Of a DNA stretch of 6,070 nucleotides, positions 1-6,070 are shown piece by piece. The stretch spans positions 1 to 6,070 of the forward strand of contig JAAFHQ010000382.1 in NCBI GenBank assembly GCA_013298445.1, read 5' to 3'. This stretch comes from Chitinophagales bacterium. Its GTDB lineage: Bacteria; Bacteroidota; Bacteroidia; Chitinophagales; Saprospiraceae. The position numbers and the translations under genes were made by a program. How positions within the stretch are numbered: the stretch's first letter is position 1; the number at the start of each line of letters is the position of its first letter. Below the pieces are notes generated by a model. The model was not told the DNA's origin. It did not search any database and saw nothing but the letters and a program-made list of their open reading frames with translations.

Positions 1-1
1 A

Positions 2-1117
2 CCCTGGTACATCAAAGTGGAAGGAAAAAGTTATTCACCCCTACTGCAAGGAATATTGGTAGATCTGGGTGTAGCCAAATGGCCCGAAGTTCTTTTCCCA
101 ACCGAAGATTGGGCCGATAAAACCAATGAGGGAATTGCATTTACCTTGATCCCTTATTCACCTGGCTCCATCGACCACAAAAACCTCAATGCCCGTGGGC
201 CTTTTGAACGGCAAAGGATTGAATCTTGGCGCTTTCGGCACTGGATGGGCACTGATAAAACCGGGCGGGATGTTGCCTCAGGGATGTTGCATGGCACCAG
301 AATGGCCTTGTGGTTGGGCTTAATTATGGTGGGAATTGCCATTTCGATGGGTTTGTTTTTGGGTGGTATTGCGGGGTATTTTGGTGACCAGGGATTGGTT
401 GTTCCCAAGTCCAGGATTTGGGCTATATTGTTGTTTCTGCCTTTTTTGTTCTTTTACCTGGCCTATTTGCCGGGTGTTGCTGAGGATGCTTCCGTCTGGA
501 CAAGTAGCTTCCAACCATTGATCTATCTTGTTTTGTATTTGATTTTGGTGATTCTTTTGGATCGTCTATTGCATTTACTCCTGCCAAAGTTGGGCCGCTA
601 CGTCGTTCCGCTAGATACACTCCTAATGCGTTTGCTCGAAGTTGTGGATGCCATTCCCAGCATTATTCTGGTTTTGGCGCTCATTGCTACCTTGCAACAG
701 CCGACCACTACCTATATGATGGTGGTGGTGGGCATTGTAAGCAGTGCTTCGGTAGCACGTTTTGTGCGTGCTGAGTTTTTAAGGGTTCGACAACAAACCT
801 ACATGGAAGCCGGTCGGGCATTGGGATTTACTCACCTGCGTTTGCTGATTAGGCATGCCTTGCCCAACGCGCTGGGGCCACTACTGGTTTTGATTTCCTT
901 CAGTATGGCTGGGGCCATTGTCACCGAGTCAACTTTATCCATTCTGGGTATCGGTGCTCCCGATCGGGTTACCTGGGGTTCCATCTTGGGCGAGCTGCGG
1001 GGTCAGCATCAGATAGAATGGTGGCTGGCACTTTTCCCCGGCCTGGCTATTTTTTTTACCGTTCTTACTTTCAAATATCTGAGCGAAGGTTTGAGCGAGG
1101 CTTTGGGTGAAAAATAG
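2..1117 (+). CDS. ABC transporter permease, OppC/DppC type (5' end off window)
   Basis: This is an inner-membrane permease subunit of a peptide/nickel-type (Opp/Dpp) ABC importer. Family marks read directly: 'HWMGTDKTGRDV' (counting from the GTG at 17, about residues 75-86), matching the HxLGTDxxGRD segment of OppC proteins; the EAA loop that contacts the ATPase, 'EAGRALG' to 'RHALPN' (about 264-284); and 'ESTLSILGIG' with 'TWGSILGE' near the C-terminus. Hydrophobic segments lie near 95-122, 134-155, 167-188, 203-225, 232-250, 285-310 and 334-352. The frame is open leftwards from the GTG to the window edge (P-W-Y-I-K), and the first membrane helix expected in OppC is missing, so the GTG is probably internal and the gene starts upstream. 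Odd: about 70 residues (roughly 125-196), carrying two extra hydrophobic segments, separate 'GYFGD' from 'LDTLLMRLLEVVDAIPS', which are nearly adjacent in typical OppC. The substrate cannot be read. Partner subunits (OppB-like permease, ATPases, binding protein) are not in the window. Confidence 0.9.
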   Translation, partial: PWYIKVEGKSYSPLLQGILVDLGVAKWPEVLFPTEDWADKTNEGIAFTLIPYSPGSIDHKNLNARGPFERQRIESWRFRHWMGTDKTGRDVASGMLHGTRMALWLGLIMVGIAISMGLFLGGIAGYFGDQGLVVPKSRIWAILLFLPFLFFYLAYLPGVAEDASVWTSSFQPLIYLVLYLILVILLDRLLHLLLPKLGRYVVPLDTLLMRLLEVVDAIPSIILVLALIATLQQPTTTYMMVVVGIVSSASVARFVRAEFLRVRQQTYMEAGRALGFTHLRLLIRHALPNALGPLLVLISFSMAGAIVTESTLSILGIGAPDRVTWGSILGELRGQHQIEWWLALFPGLAIFFTVLTFKYLSEGLSEALGEK

Positions 1118-1206
1118 GGCTCAAATAATAATTTGCCACCCTCACTTCCTTTCTTTAGTTCATTTTTGCTGTGGTTAAAAAAATTATTGAAAAACTTGAA
1201 CCTTGC

Positions 1207-1260
1207 ACCCATTGGCGTGTACTTCAAAAAAATCAATAATTTTTTTCTGCACGTAGGGGT
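1207..1260. promoter_or_regulatory. AT-rich imperfect hairpin in the 204-bp gap before the receptor gene
   Basis: A perfect 8-bp A/T stem (1226-1233 with 1239-1246, 5-nt loop) is flanked outwards by CGTG/CACG (1216-1219 with 1250-1253) and ACCC/GGGT (1207-1210 with 1257-1260), separated by unpaired bases. It lies 90 bp past the permease stop and about 60 bp before the receptor ATG. It could end transcription of the permease operon (T-run at 1240-1246), lie in the receptor leader, or be a chance result of A/T runs. No convincing Bacteroidota promoter (TTG, then TAnnTTTG) was found in 1118-1321. Confidence 0.3.
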
Positions 1261-1321
1261 AATTTATTTCCCTCCGCATCTACTAACTATTCATTCACAT
1301 TTTTTTCATCACCTGACTGTT

Positions 1322-3706
1322 ATGAAACTTCTAATCACCTTAGGAAGCATGGCATTGTTTTGCCTATCGCTTCAGGCCCAAGCTAACCTGAATGGTAAAA
1401 TTCAAGATGAAAATCGCCAGGCCATCCCATACGCCAATGTCTTATTGCTCGAAGTCAAAGACTCCAGTTTGGTCAAGGGTGCCATTACTGCGGACGATGG
1501 CAGTTTTGAATTCAGCGCGGTACCCACCGGAAAATCTTATCTGCTGCAGGTAGTCATGTTGGGATTTGAAGAGCACTACCAAAACATTCCTGATTTTAAG
1601 GAAAACCTAAACCTCCCCATCATTTCGCTGCGCAACCGGGCTCAAACCCTCGCCACTGCTGAAGTAACGGCCCGCAAACCATTTTTGGAACAAAAGGCCG
1701 GAACGCTTATCGTCAATGTAGCCAACAGCATTACTGGGGCCAGTGGTAGTGCTTTGGACGTATTGCGCAAGGTGCCAGGCATGATTGTGGTCAATGATCG
1801 CATCAGTTTGGCCGGTCAAACCGGATTGACCATCCTCATCGACGGTCGCCCCACCCAATACATGGACATGCAAAGCCTGTTGAAAGATATGCCATCGGCC
1901 AACATCGACCGCATTGAGGTGATCAGCCAACCGGGGGCGCGTTTTGATGCGCAAGGCACTGGAGCTGTCCTGAACATCATCCTGAAGCGCAACATGAAGC
2001 TGGGCCTCAATGGCACCGCTACGGTAGGCGCTGGCAAAGGTAAGTTTTGGAAATACCGCGCATCAAGCACCCTGAACTTCCGGAACGAGAAATTCAATTT
2101 CACCAATTCCCTGGCCTTCAGCCACCGCACCTGGTACGAACAATTGGACCTGGAGCGAGTAGTAGGTACAGAGTTATACAAACAAAGCAATTTTCAACCC
2201 GGCTTGCCCTATTCTTTGAACATCAAATCGGGGGTGGATTATTACATCAGTAAAAATCAAACAGCAGGTGTATCGGTAAATGCCCTGGGCAGTACCAACG
2301 AGGTGGTGAATAAAAGTACCACCTCCATTTTACCTGATGCCCTGCAAAAAGCCCGCGCTGAAATCCTGACCTCCAATGAAACCGATCGCCGAACTGGTTT
2401 TGTCAACCTGGATGCCTATTACGAATTCAAACTGGACACCAGCGGCCAAAAACTCAATGCCGATTTTAGCATCAACCGCTACGGTCGCAACGTCAGCAAC
2501 ATCTTGCGTACGGAGGTGATCAGTGGGGAAGACAACTTTGCCAATCGTCAGCAAAAACAACCCGGAAACACGGAAATCGAGGCCTATCGCCTGGACTATA
2601 CCAAACCCTTTAGTAAAAAATTCCAAATCGAATCGGGGCTTAAATACAGCCATGCGGTGGTGGACAACGACCTGCAAGCCAGCATTTTTAGTGACAACAA
2701 TTGGGTGAATGACCCCTCCTTCAGCAACCACTTCGTTTTTACGGAAAAAATTGCAGCGGCTTATGTGTCCTCCAATTTCACCTTAGGTAAAATTGAAGGT
2801 CAGGCCGGTTTGCGTTACGAAAACTCCCAATCCACGGGTTATTCGGTGACTTTGGATAGTACTCAACAACGGCGGATTGCGCGGTTTTTCCCCAGCTTGA
2901 GTTTGTCTGCGCCGCTGGGAGACAAATTGGGTTGGTCGGCAGCCTATAGCAATCGCATCAATCGCCCTGGCTATGGGTCCTTGAATCCTTTTGTGCAGTT
3001 CCTCGATCCCTACACTTACCGAAAAGGCAATCCTTTCCTGAGACCTGAGATCACCGACTCCTACAAAATGTCGTTGACCTACGACAAACAACCTTTTTTC
3101 AACCTGGAATATACCCGTACCAAAGATGTGATCCAGATGGTTACGCAGCAGGACGATGCCACCGGGGTGGGTTTTGGGATAGACGACAACCTGGCTACTT
3201 TTGAACGCTACGGTGGTAGTTTGTTCTTCCCACTTGAGTTTGTGAAAAAACTGGAAGGGTACGGCGGCGTGATGGTGTTTTACAACCGTTATGAATCTGA
3301 GGTTTTTGCAGAACAATTCAACCAGGGCCGCTGGAATGTAGTCGCTTTTTTGAATGCGACTTATACTATGCCCAAAGACTGGAAATTTGAAATGAACGGC
3401 TGGTACTCCGGCCCCGGCATTGAAGGCATTCAGATTTCGGAGCACTTGTACGGGGTGAGTTTTGGGGTACAGAAAAAAATCATGAAAGGCAAAGGTAACC
3501 TCAACCTGGCCCTCGACGATATGTTGTTTCGCTACTGGCATGGCCGGATTGATCATGCCACTTTTGAGGCCAACATTGTATCTTCCTGGGAAACGCGCAT
3601 TGCTAATTTGAGCTTTACCTACAATTTTGGTAACCAGTATTTGAACAAAGGAGCCCGGAGAAGAAGTGGAGCTTCGGAGGAGCAGAGCCGGGTGGGGGAA
3701 AAGTAA
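1322..3706 (+). CDS. TonB-dependent-receptor-like outer-membrane beta-barrel protein
   Basis: This 794-residue outer-membrane protein probably takes up, or forms a gated pore for, an unknown ligand. Residues 1-21 form a signal peptide (K at 3, hydrophobic core, cleavage after 'QAQA'). Residues about 22-105 are a carboxypeptidase-regulatory-like beta-sandwich ('GKIQDENRQAIPYANV', 'TADDGSFEF', 'VMLGFEE'). About 115-222 is the plug ('SALDVLRKVPGMIV', 'ILIDGRP', 'IDRIEVISQPGARFDAQGTG', 'LNIILKR'). The rest is a barrel of the family often called outer membrane beta-barrel family protein, including the hallmark 'NRPGYGSLNPF' and 'GNPFLRPEITDSYK' near 550-585. The last strand, 'LSFTYNFGNQY', is followed by a charged tail ('RRRSGASEEQSRV'), which this family often has. 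ATG 1322 is chosen because it begins the signal peptide; the frame stays open back to a TTG at 1133, but those 63 residues look like untranslated leader. There is no Shine-Dalgarno match, as is common in this phylum. No SusD-like gene follows, so a polysaccharide-utilisation pair is not supported. Confidence 0.92.
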   Translation: MKLLITLGSMALFCLSLQAQANLNGKIQDENRQAIPYANVLLLEVKDSSLVKGAITADDGSFEFSAVPTGKSYLLQVVMLGFEEHYQNIPDFKENLNLPIISLRNRAQTLATAEVTARKPFLEQKAGTLIVNVANSITGASGSALDVLRKVPGMIVVNDRISLAGQTGLTILIDGRPTQYMDMQSLLKDMPSANIDRIEVISQPGARFDAQGTGAVLNIILKRNMKLGLNGTATVGAGKGKFWKYRASSTLNFRNEKFNFTNSLAFSHRTWYEQLDLERVVGTELYKQSNFQPGLPYSLNIKSGVDYYISKNQTAGVSVNALGSTNEVVNKSTTSILPDALQKARAEILTSNETDRRTGFVNLDAYYEFKLDTSGQKLNADFSINRYGRNVSNILRTEVISGEDNFANRQQKQPGNTEIEAYRLDYTKPFSKKFQIESGLKYSHAVVDNDLQASIFSDNNWVNDPSFSNHFVFTEKIAAAYVSSNFTLGKIEGQAGLRYENSQSTGYSVTLDSTQQRRIARFFPSLSLSAPLGDKLGWSAAYSNRINRPGYGSLNPFVQFLDPYTYRKGNPFLRPEITDSYKMSLTYDKQPFFNLEYTRTKDVIQMVTQQDDATGVGFGIDDNLATFERYGGSLFFPLEFVKKLEGYGGVMVFYNRYESEVFAEQFNQGRWNVVAFLNATYTMPKDWKFEMNGWYSGPGIEGIQISEHLYGVSFGVQKKIMKGKGNLNLALDDMLFRYWHGRIDHATFEANIVSSWETRIANLSFTYNFGNQYLNKGARRRSGASEEQSRVGEK

Positions 3707-3711
3707 CCGAA

Positions 3712-3747
3712 GGGGCAGCCCTAAGTGGCTGCCTTGATTCAATTTTT
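3712..3747 (+). terminator. Probable intrinsic terminator after the receptor gene
   Basis: A 7-bp GC-rich stem, GGCAGCC (3714-3720) with GGCTGCC (3727-3733), has a 6-nt loop and can gain two G-U pairs at its base. It begins five bases after the receptor stop codon. A run of five T lies at 3743-3747, about nine bases past the stem, which is farther than in a classical Rho-independent terminator, so efficiency is uncertain. Confidence 0.6.
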
Positions 3748-3793
3748 ATAAAGGCGAAGCAACAAAAATCACATTCAAGCAATAGTCCCAAAA

Positions 3794-3964
3794 GAACGGA
3801 CCAGCGGCAGCGCCGCAAAACGTCGATAGCAGTAAGGAAACGAAGGTGATTTTTAAGGTGCGTAGCACCGGAACCCTTACTCATTGTTCCGGTGCTGCGC
3901 ACCTTAAATGCTGCATATAGCCTGAATGCTATCGACGTTTTGCGGCTCTGCCGCTGGTCGGTTC
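3794..3964. repeat. Nested inverted-repeat element (REP/MITE-like) between convergent genes
   Basis: The outer arms 3794-3831 and 3927-3964 are inverted copies, 36 of 38 positions matching (mismatches 3798/3960 and 3811/3947). Inside them, 3852-3874 and 3886-3908 pair at 22 of 23 positions (3863/3897 would be a G-U pair in RNA) around an 11-nt loop at 3875-3885. Spacers of 20 and 18 nt separate inner and outer stems. Each arm has its own short hairpin, GCGGC-nnn-GCCGC in the outer arms and GGTGC-nnn-GCACC in the inner ones. No protein is encoded: the short open frames crossing it, one per strand, both read 'AIDVLR.CRWSV' only because the arms are inverted copies. No target-site duplication is visible at the edges. 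It may be a non-autonomous mobile repeat, a bidirectional transcription terminator, or a structured RNA. The repeat itself is certain; its class is inference. Confidence 0.85.
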
Positions 3965-4033
3965 AGCCTGGTTGTTTACCTATTATAGAGATTTGGCCAC
4001 TTCAAATTAGTAATACCGAAAGGCAATCAACAA
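3965..4033. other. Gene-free spacer, nothing recognised
   Basis: This stretch between the nested repeat and the inverted repeat downstream of the phosphatase gene shows no RNA gene, promoter or convincing open reading frame. The plus-strand frame that runs through it into 4248 is antisense to the phosphatase gene in its second half and has no family features. Confidence 0.5.
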
Positions 4034-4082
4034 TTCCAAAGTTTGCGTCAACAATAGAATCTTGGAGGAGGAAACTTTGGAA
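4034..4082 (-). terminator. 11-bp inverted repeat just past the alkaline phosphatase stop
   Basis: TTCCAAAGTTT (4034-4044) and AAACTTTGGAA (4072-4082) are perfect inverted copies around a 27-nt loop. The nearer arm begins 11 bases past the phosphatase stop codon on the minus strand, a good position for a 3'-end stem. There is no T-run after it in the direction of transcription (the sequence reads TTGTTGATTGCC), so it is either a weak terminator, a 3'-end protecting stem, or not functional. Confidence 0.4.
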
Positions 4083-4092
4083 CCCTGCTTCC

Positions 4093-5196
4093 CTACCACC
4101 CCAACACCATCTTCATCTTTTCATAAATTGCCGTATTCTCATAAATCCCGGAAAACAACTCCGCTCCTGGGCCGAACGCAAATACTGGCACCAACTGGGC
4201 AGTATGCAAATTGGTGGTAAAGGCTCCCCGGATTTTACCCAATTCTGAGCCTGGATTGATGGCATACCCACCCGTTTCGTGGTCAGCGGTTACGATCACC
4301 AGCGTTTCTCCATCGGCGGCGGCAAAGTCCAGGATTTTGCCGATCGTTTGGTCAAAGTCCACCACCTCGCTGATGATGTAATCAGAGTTGTTGGCGTGGC
4401 CGCCCCAATCGATTTGAGAGCCTTCGATCATCAGGAAAAAACCTTTTTCGGAGCGTTGTTTGAGGTGTTTGGCAGCAGCGACACTGTACGGTGCAAGATA
4501 AGTCCGGCCTTCCGATGCCTTGGCTGGGTCGCCATCGGCGCTGAAATAAATGAAGTTTTTGCTCGGATCAGGCGGAGTAGCACTTTCAGCATTCTGGCTA
4601 AAATCGTTGATTTGATAACCTTTGGCTTGAAGTTCTTTGACTAGGTTGCGGCCATCGATTGCACGTTGGTCGAAGAATTTTTTTCCCCCGCCAGCCAAAA
4701 AATCCACTTCAGTTTTGAGGAAAAAAGTGGCGATTTCTTCATCGAACTTCCGGTTGCGCACATGGGCAATGAAGGATGCCGGAGTAGCGTGGGTAAGCGT
4801 GGAAGTGACCACCATTCCAGTAGACAGGCCCTTTTCTTTGGCTTGTTCGAGGATGGTTTTGACGGGCATACTATCGGTATTAACCCCGATCGCACCGTTG
4901 TAAGTTTTGATGCCGCTGGCAAATGCGGTAGCTCCCGCTGCCGAATCCGTAATCAGGTCACTGGCCGAATAGGCTTTGTGCAAACCCGCCACGGGGAAAC
5001 GTTCAAACTGGCTTTGGTTGTTGTTAAAATACATGCCCGCAGAGATGTGGGTAAGTCCCATTCCATCCCCAATCAGCAAAATGACGTTTTTAGCCTGGCG
5101 CAGCGGTGCAGCTGCTACGGCTACTTTTGGTTTTTTTTGGCTCCAGACTGGCCCACACAACAATAGGGTCAATCCTATGATCAAGAGTTTTTTCAT
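4093..5196 (-). CDS. Secreted alkaline phosphatase (PhoA superfamily)
   Basis: This 367-residue metal-dependent phosphomonoesterase is exported to the periplasm or beyond and releases phosphate from organic esters. Residues 1-20 are a signal peptide (MKK, then a leucine-rich core ending 'PVWSQ'); Cys14 is not in a lipobox. Active-site residues can be aligned to E. coli PhoA by motif: D44 (LIGDGMG; metal ligand, E. coli D51), nucleophile S85 in TDSAAGATA (S102), T138 (T155), R149 (R166, phosphate binding), E258 (E322), D263 and H267 in EGSQIDWGGH (D327, H331), D305-H306 in TADHETGG (D369, H370) and H331 (H412). All are present, so it should be active. H136 and W264 replace E. coli D153 and K328, as in cold-active and marine enzymes such as TAB5. 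The protein is shorter than E. coli PhoA (471 residues) and close to those compact enzymes. An in-frame TAG directly precedes the ATG, fixing it as the earliest possible ATG; an AGGAGA lies 19 bases upstream, too far for a normal ribosome binding site. It follows dprA on the same strand. Confidence 0.95.
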   Translation of the reverse strand: MKKLLIIGLTLLLCGPVWSQKKPKVAVAAAPLRQAKNVILLIGDGMGLTHISAGMYFNNNQSQFERFPVAGLHKAYSASDLITDSAAGATAFASGIKTYNGAIGVNTDSMPVKTILEQAKEKGLSTGMVVTSTLTHATPASFIAHVRNRKFDEEIATFFLKTEVDFLAGGGKKFFDQRAIDGRNLVKELQAKGYQINDFSQNAESATPPDPSKNFIYFSADGDPAKASEGRTYLAPYSVAAAKHLKQRSEKGFFLMIEGSQIDWGGHANNSDYIISEVVDFDQTIGKILDFAAADGETLVIVTADHETGGYAINPGSELGKIRGAFTTNLHTAQLVPVFAFGPGAELFSGIYENTAIYEKMKMVLGW

Positions 5197-5235
5197 CTAA
5201 TCTTATAGTGGTAGTTCTCCTAAAAAACGAAGCAA

Positions 5236-6070
5236 CTAGACCAAAATGTATCGCTTGCCGGGCAATGCTTTGATGACGCCTTTAAATTCCAATTCCAACA
5301 AAAGGGCTGCCATCGCGCTGCTCGACTTTTGCGCTACAAAGGTCAGTTCGTCAATGTTCTTTTCTTCGTCGTGACGCAACAAATTTACAATATTTTTTTC
5401 TTCCTCACTCATTTCTACAAAAAGCTGCTGTTGAACACCATAAGTATAAGGTGGCAAATCCCAACGCAACAGGCGTACCAGGTCTTCCGCGCTTTCCATC
5501 AGGTGCGCCTGGTTGTTTTTTATCAACTCATTACAGCCTACTGAAAAGGGGTCTTTGACCCGTCCGGGTACTGCAAAAACATCCTTGTTGTACTCATTGG
5601 CAAAATTGGCCGTGATGATAGAGCCTCCATAACGGGCAGTTTCTACTACGACCAGCGCATCACACATCCCGGCAATGATGCGGTTGCGCAGGGGGAAATG
5701 CTCCTTTTCGGCATTGGTTTCAAAGCCGTATTCGGTGAGTATTCCCCCATTGTCCAGCATTTTTTGGGCTGCTGAACGGTGACTAGGAGGGTACAAATGC
5801 GCCAGTCCATGCGCCAATACACCAACAGTGGGCAGCTTCAATTCCAAGGATTTCCGGTGTGCACAGATGTCGATGCCATAAGCCAGTCCACTGATGATGA
5901 GGGGATCGAAGGGCAAGAGTTGTTCCAACATTTCTTCACAGAAGGAGGTGCCTTGCACCGTAGGTTTACGCGTACCAACGACAGCAACAATACGCTTTGT
6001 ATTCAAGTTGGCGTTCCCTCGATGATACAGTACCAGCGGGCTATCCGGGTAATGTTTCAAACGGCTGGGG
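5236..6070 (-). CDS. dprA: DNA-processing protein DprA (5' end off window)
   Basis: DprA (also called Smf) binds single-stranded DNA taken up during natural transformation and loads RecA on it in the cytoplasm; it is widespread also in bacteria not known to be competent. The visible C-terminal part covers the Rossmann-like DNA-binding domain, with 'IVAVVGTRKPT', 'ISGLAYGIDICAH', 'VGVLAHGLAHLYPPSH', 'GGILTEYGF', 'FPLRNRIIAGMCDALVVVE', 'GGSIITANFANEYNKDVFAVPG' and 'SVGCNELI' in the usual order. A C-terminal winged-helix-like domain (about the last 60 residues, from 'MSEEEKNIVNLL' to the end) follows. The frame stays open to the right edge and reads P-S-R-L-K-H-Y-P-D, matching the usual YPxxLKxxxDxP lead-in, so the TTG at 6060 is not the start; roughly 80-100 N-terminal residues, including the usual SAM/helix-hairpin-helix region, lie beyond the window. 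The stop is 39 bp before the phosphatase ATG, so co-transcription is possible. Confidence 0.95.
   Translation of the reverse strand, partial: PSRLKHYPDSPLVLYHRGNANLNTKRIVAVVGTRKPTVQGTSFCEEMLEQLLPFDPLIISGLAYGIDICAHRKSLELKLPTVGVLAHGLAHLYPPSHRSAAQKMLDNGGILTEYGFETNAEKEHFPLRNRIIAGMCDALVVVETARYGGSIITANFANEYNKDVFAVPGRVKDPFSVGCNELIKNNQAHLMESAEDLVRLLRWDLPPYTYGVQQQLFVEMSEEEKNIVNLLRHDEEKNIDELTFVAQKSSSAMAALLLELEFKGVIKALPGKRYILV

Noticed and set aside
1133..1321. N-terminal extension of the receptor from the TTG at 1133
   Set aside because: The added 63 residues show no domain and would bury the signal peptide that begins at ATG 1322.
2783..3742. Long minus-strand open frame (319 codons) opposite the receptor gene
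   Set aside because: It is antisense to the barrel domain, has no recognisable domain, and the receptor reading is supported throughout by family motifs.
3764..3854. AAAAATCAC (3764-3772) complementary to GTGATTTTT (3846-3854)
   Set aside because: It is A/T-rich, short, and competes with the much stronger nested stems.
3615..3902. Minus-strand open frame of 95 codons with 'AIDVLRRCRWSV'
   Set aside because: It overlaps the receptor 3' end in antisense and the shared peptide reflects the inverted DNA repeat, not protein homology.
3707..4092. CRISPR array, tRNA or rRNA in the gene-free region
   Set aside because: There are no regularly spaced direct repeats and no tRNA or rRNA signature; the repeats present are inverted, not direct.
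3892..4248. Plus-strand open frame of 118 codons starting in the nested repeat
   Set aside because: Its start lies in the inner hairpin, its second half is antisense to the well-supported phosphatase gene, and its only striking segment, 'AIDVLRLCRWSV', is a translation of the repeat arm.
3755..5236. CGAAGCAAC occurring at 3755-3763 and 5228-5236
   Set aside because: A 9-base match in two spacers, with different flanks, is expected by chance in a window of this size.

Overview
The window looks like ordinary chromosomal DNA from a member of the Bacteroidota, most likely the Saprospiria (Haliscomenobacter- or Lewinella-like). This rests on an outer-membrane beta-barrel receptor of the type with an N-terminal carboxypeptidase-regulatory-like domain, starts without Shine-Dalgarno sequences at normal spacing, and the overall look of the proteins. 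The genus is a guess.

Layout. The plus strand carries the 3' part of an OppC/DppC-type ABC transporter permease gene (open from the left edge to 1117). A 204-bp gap with an AT-rich hairpin follows, then a complete gene for a TonB-dependent-receptor-like outer-membrane beta-barrel protein (1322-3706). The minus strand carries the 3' part of dprA (5236 to the right edge) and, 39 bp downstream, a complete secreted alkaline phosphatase gene (4093-5196). The receptor and phosphatase genes converge on a 386-bp gene-free region.

That region is the most unusual part of the window. It holds a terminator-like hairpin just after the receptor gene. Next comes a 171-bp nested inverted-repeat element: 38-bp outer arms, and an inner 23-bp hairpin with an 11-nt loop. 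Last is an 11-bp inverted repeat just beyond the phosphatase stop. Each of the four arms of the nested element also contains a small 5-bp hairpin with a 3-nt loop, and two of the three arm-to-arm mismatches fall in those triloops. This resembles a REP/BIME-like or MITE-like dispersed repeat parked between convergent genes; its dispersal cannot be shown from one window.

Functionally the genes cover import across the inner membrane (permease), an outer-membrane receptor or channel with no SusD partner in the window, export of a metal-dependent phosphomonoesterase, and loading of RecA on incoming single-stranded DNA (DprA). They do not form an evident single pathway. Apart from the repeat element and an unusual insertion with two extra hydrophobic segments in the permease, I see no new multi-gene system here.
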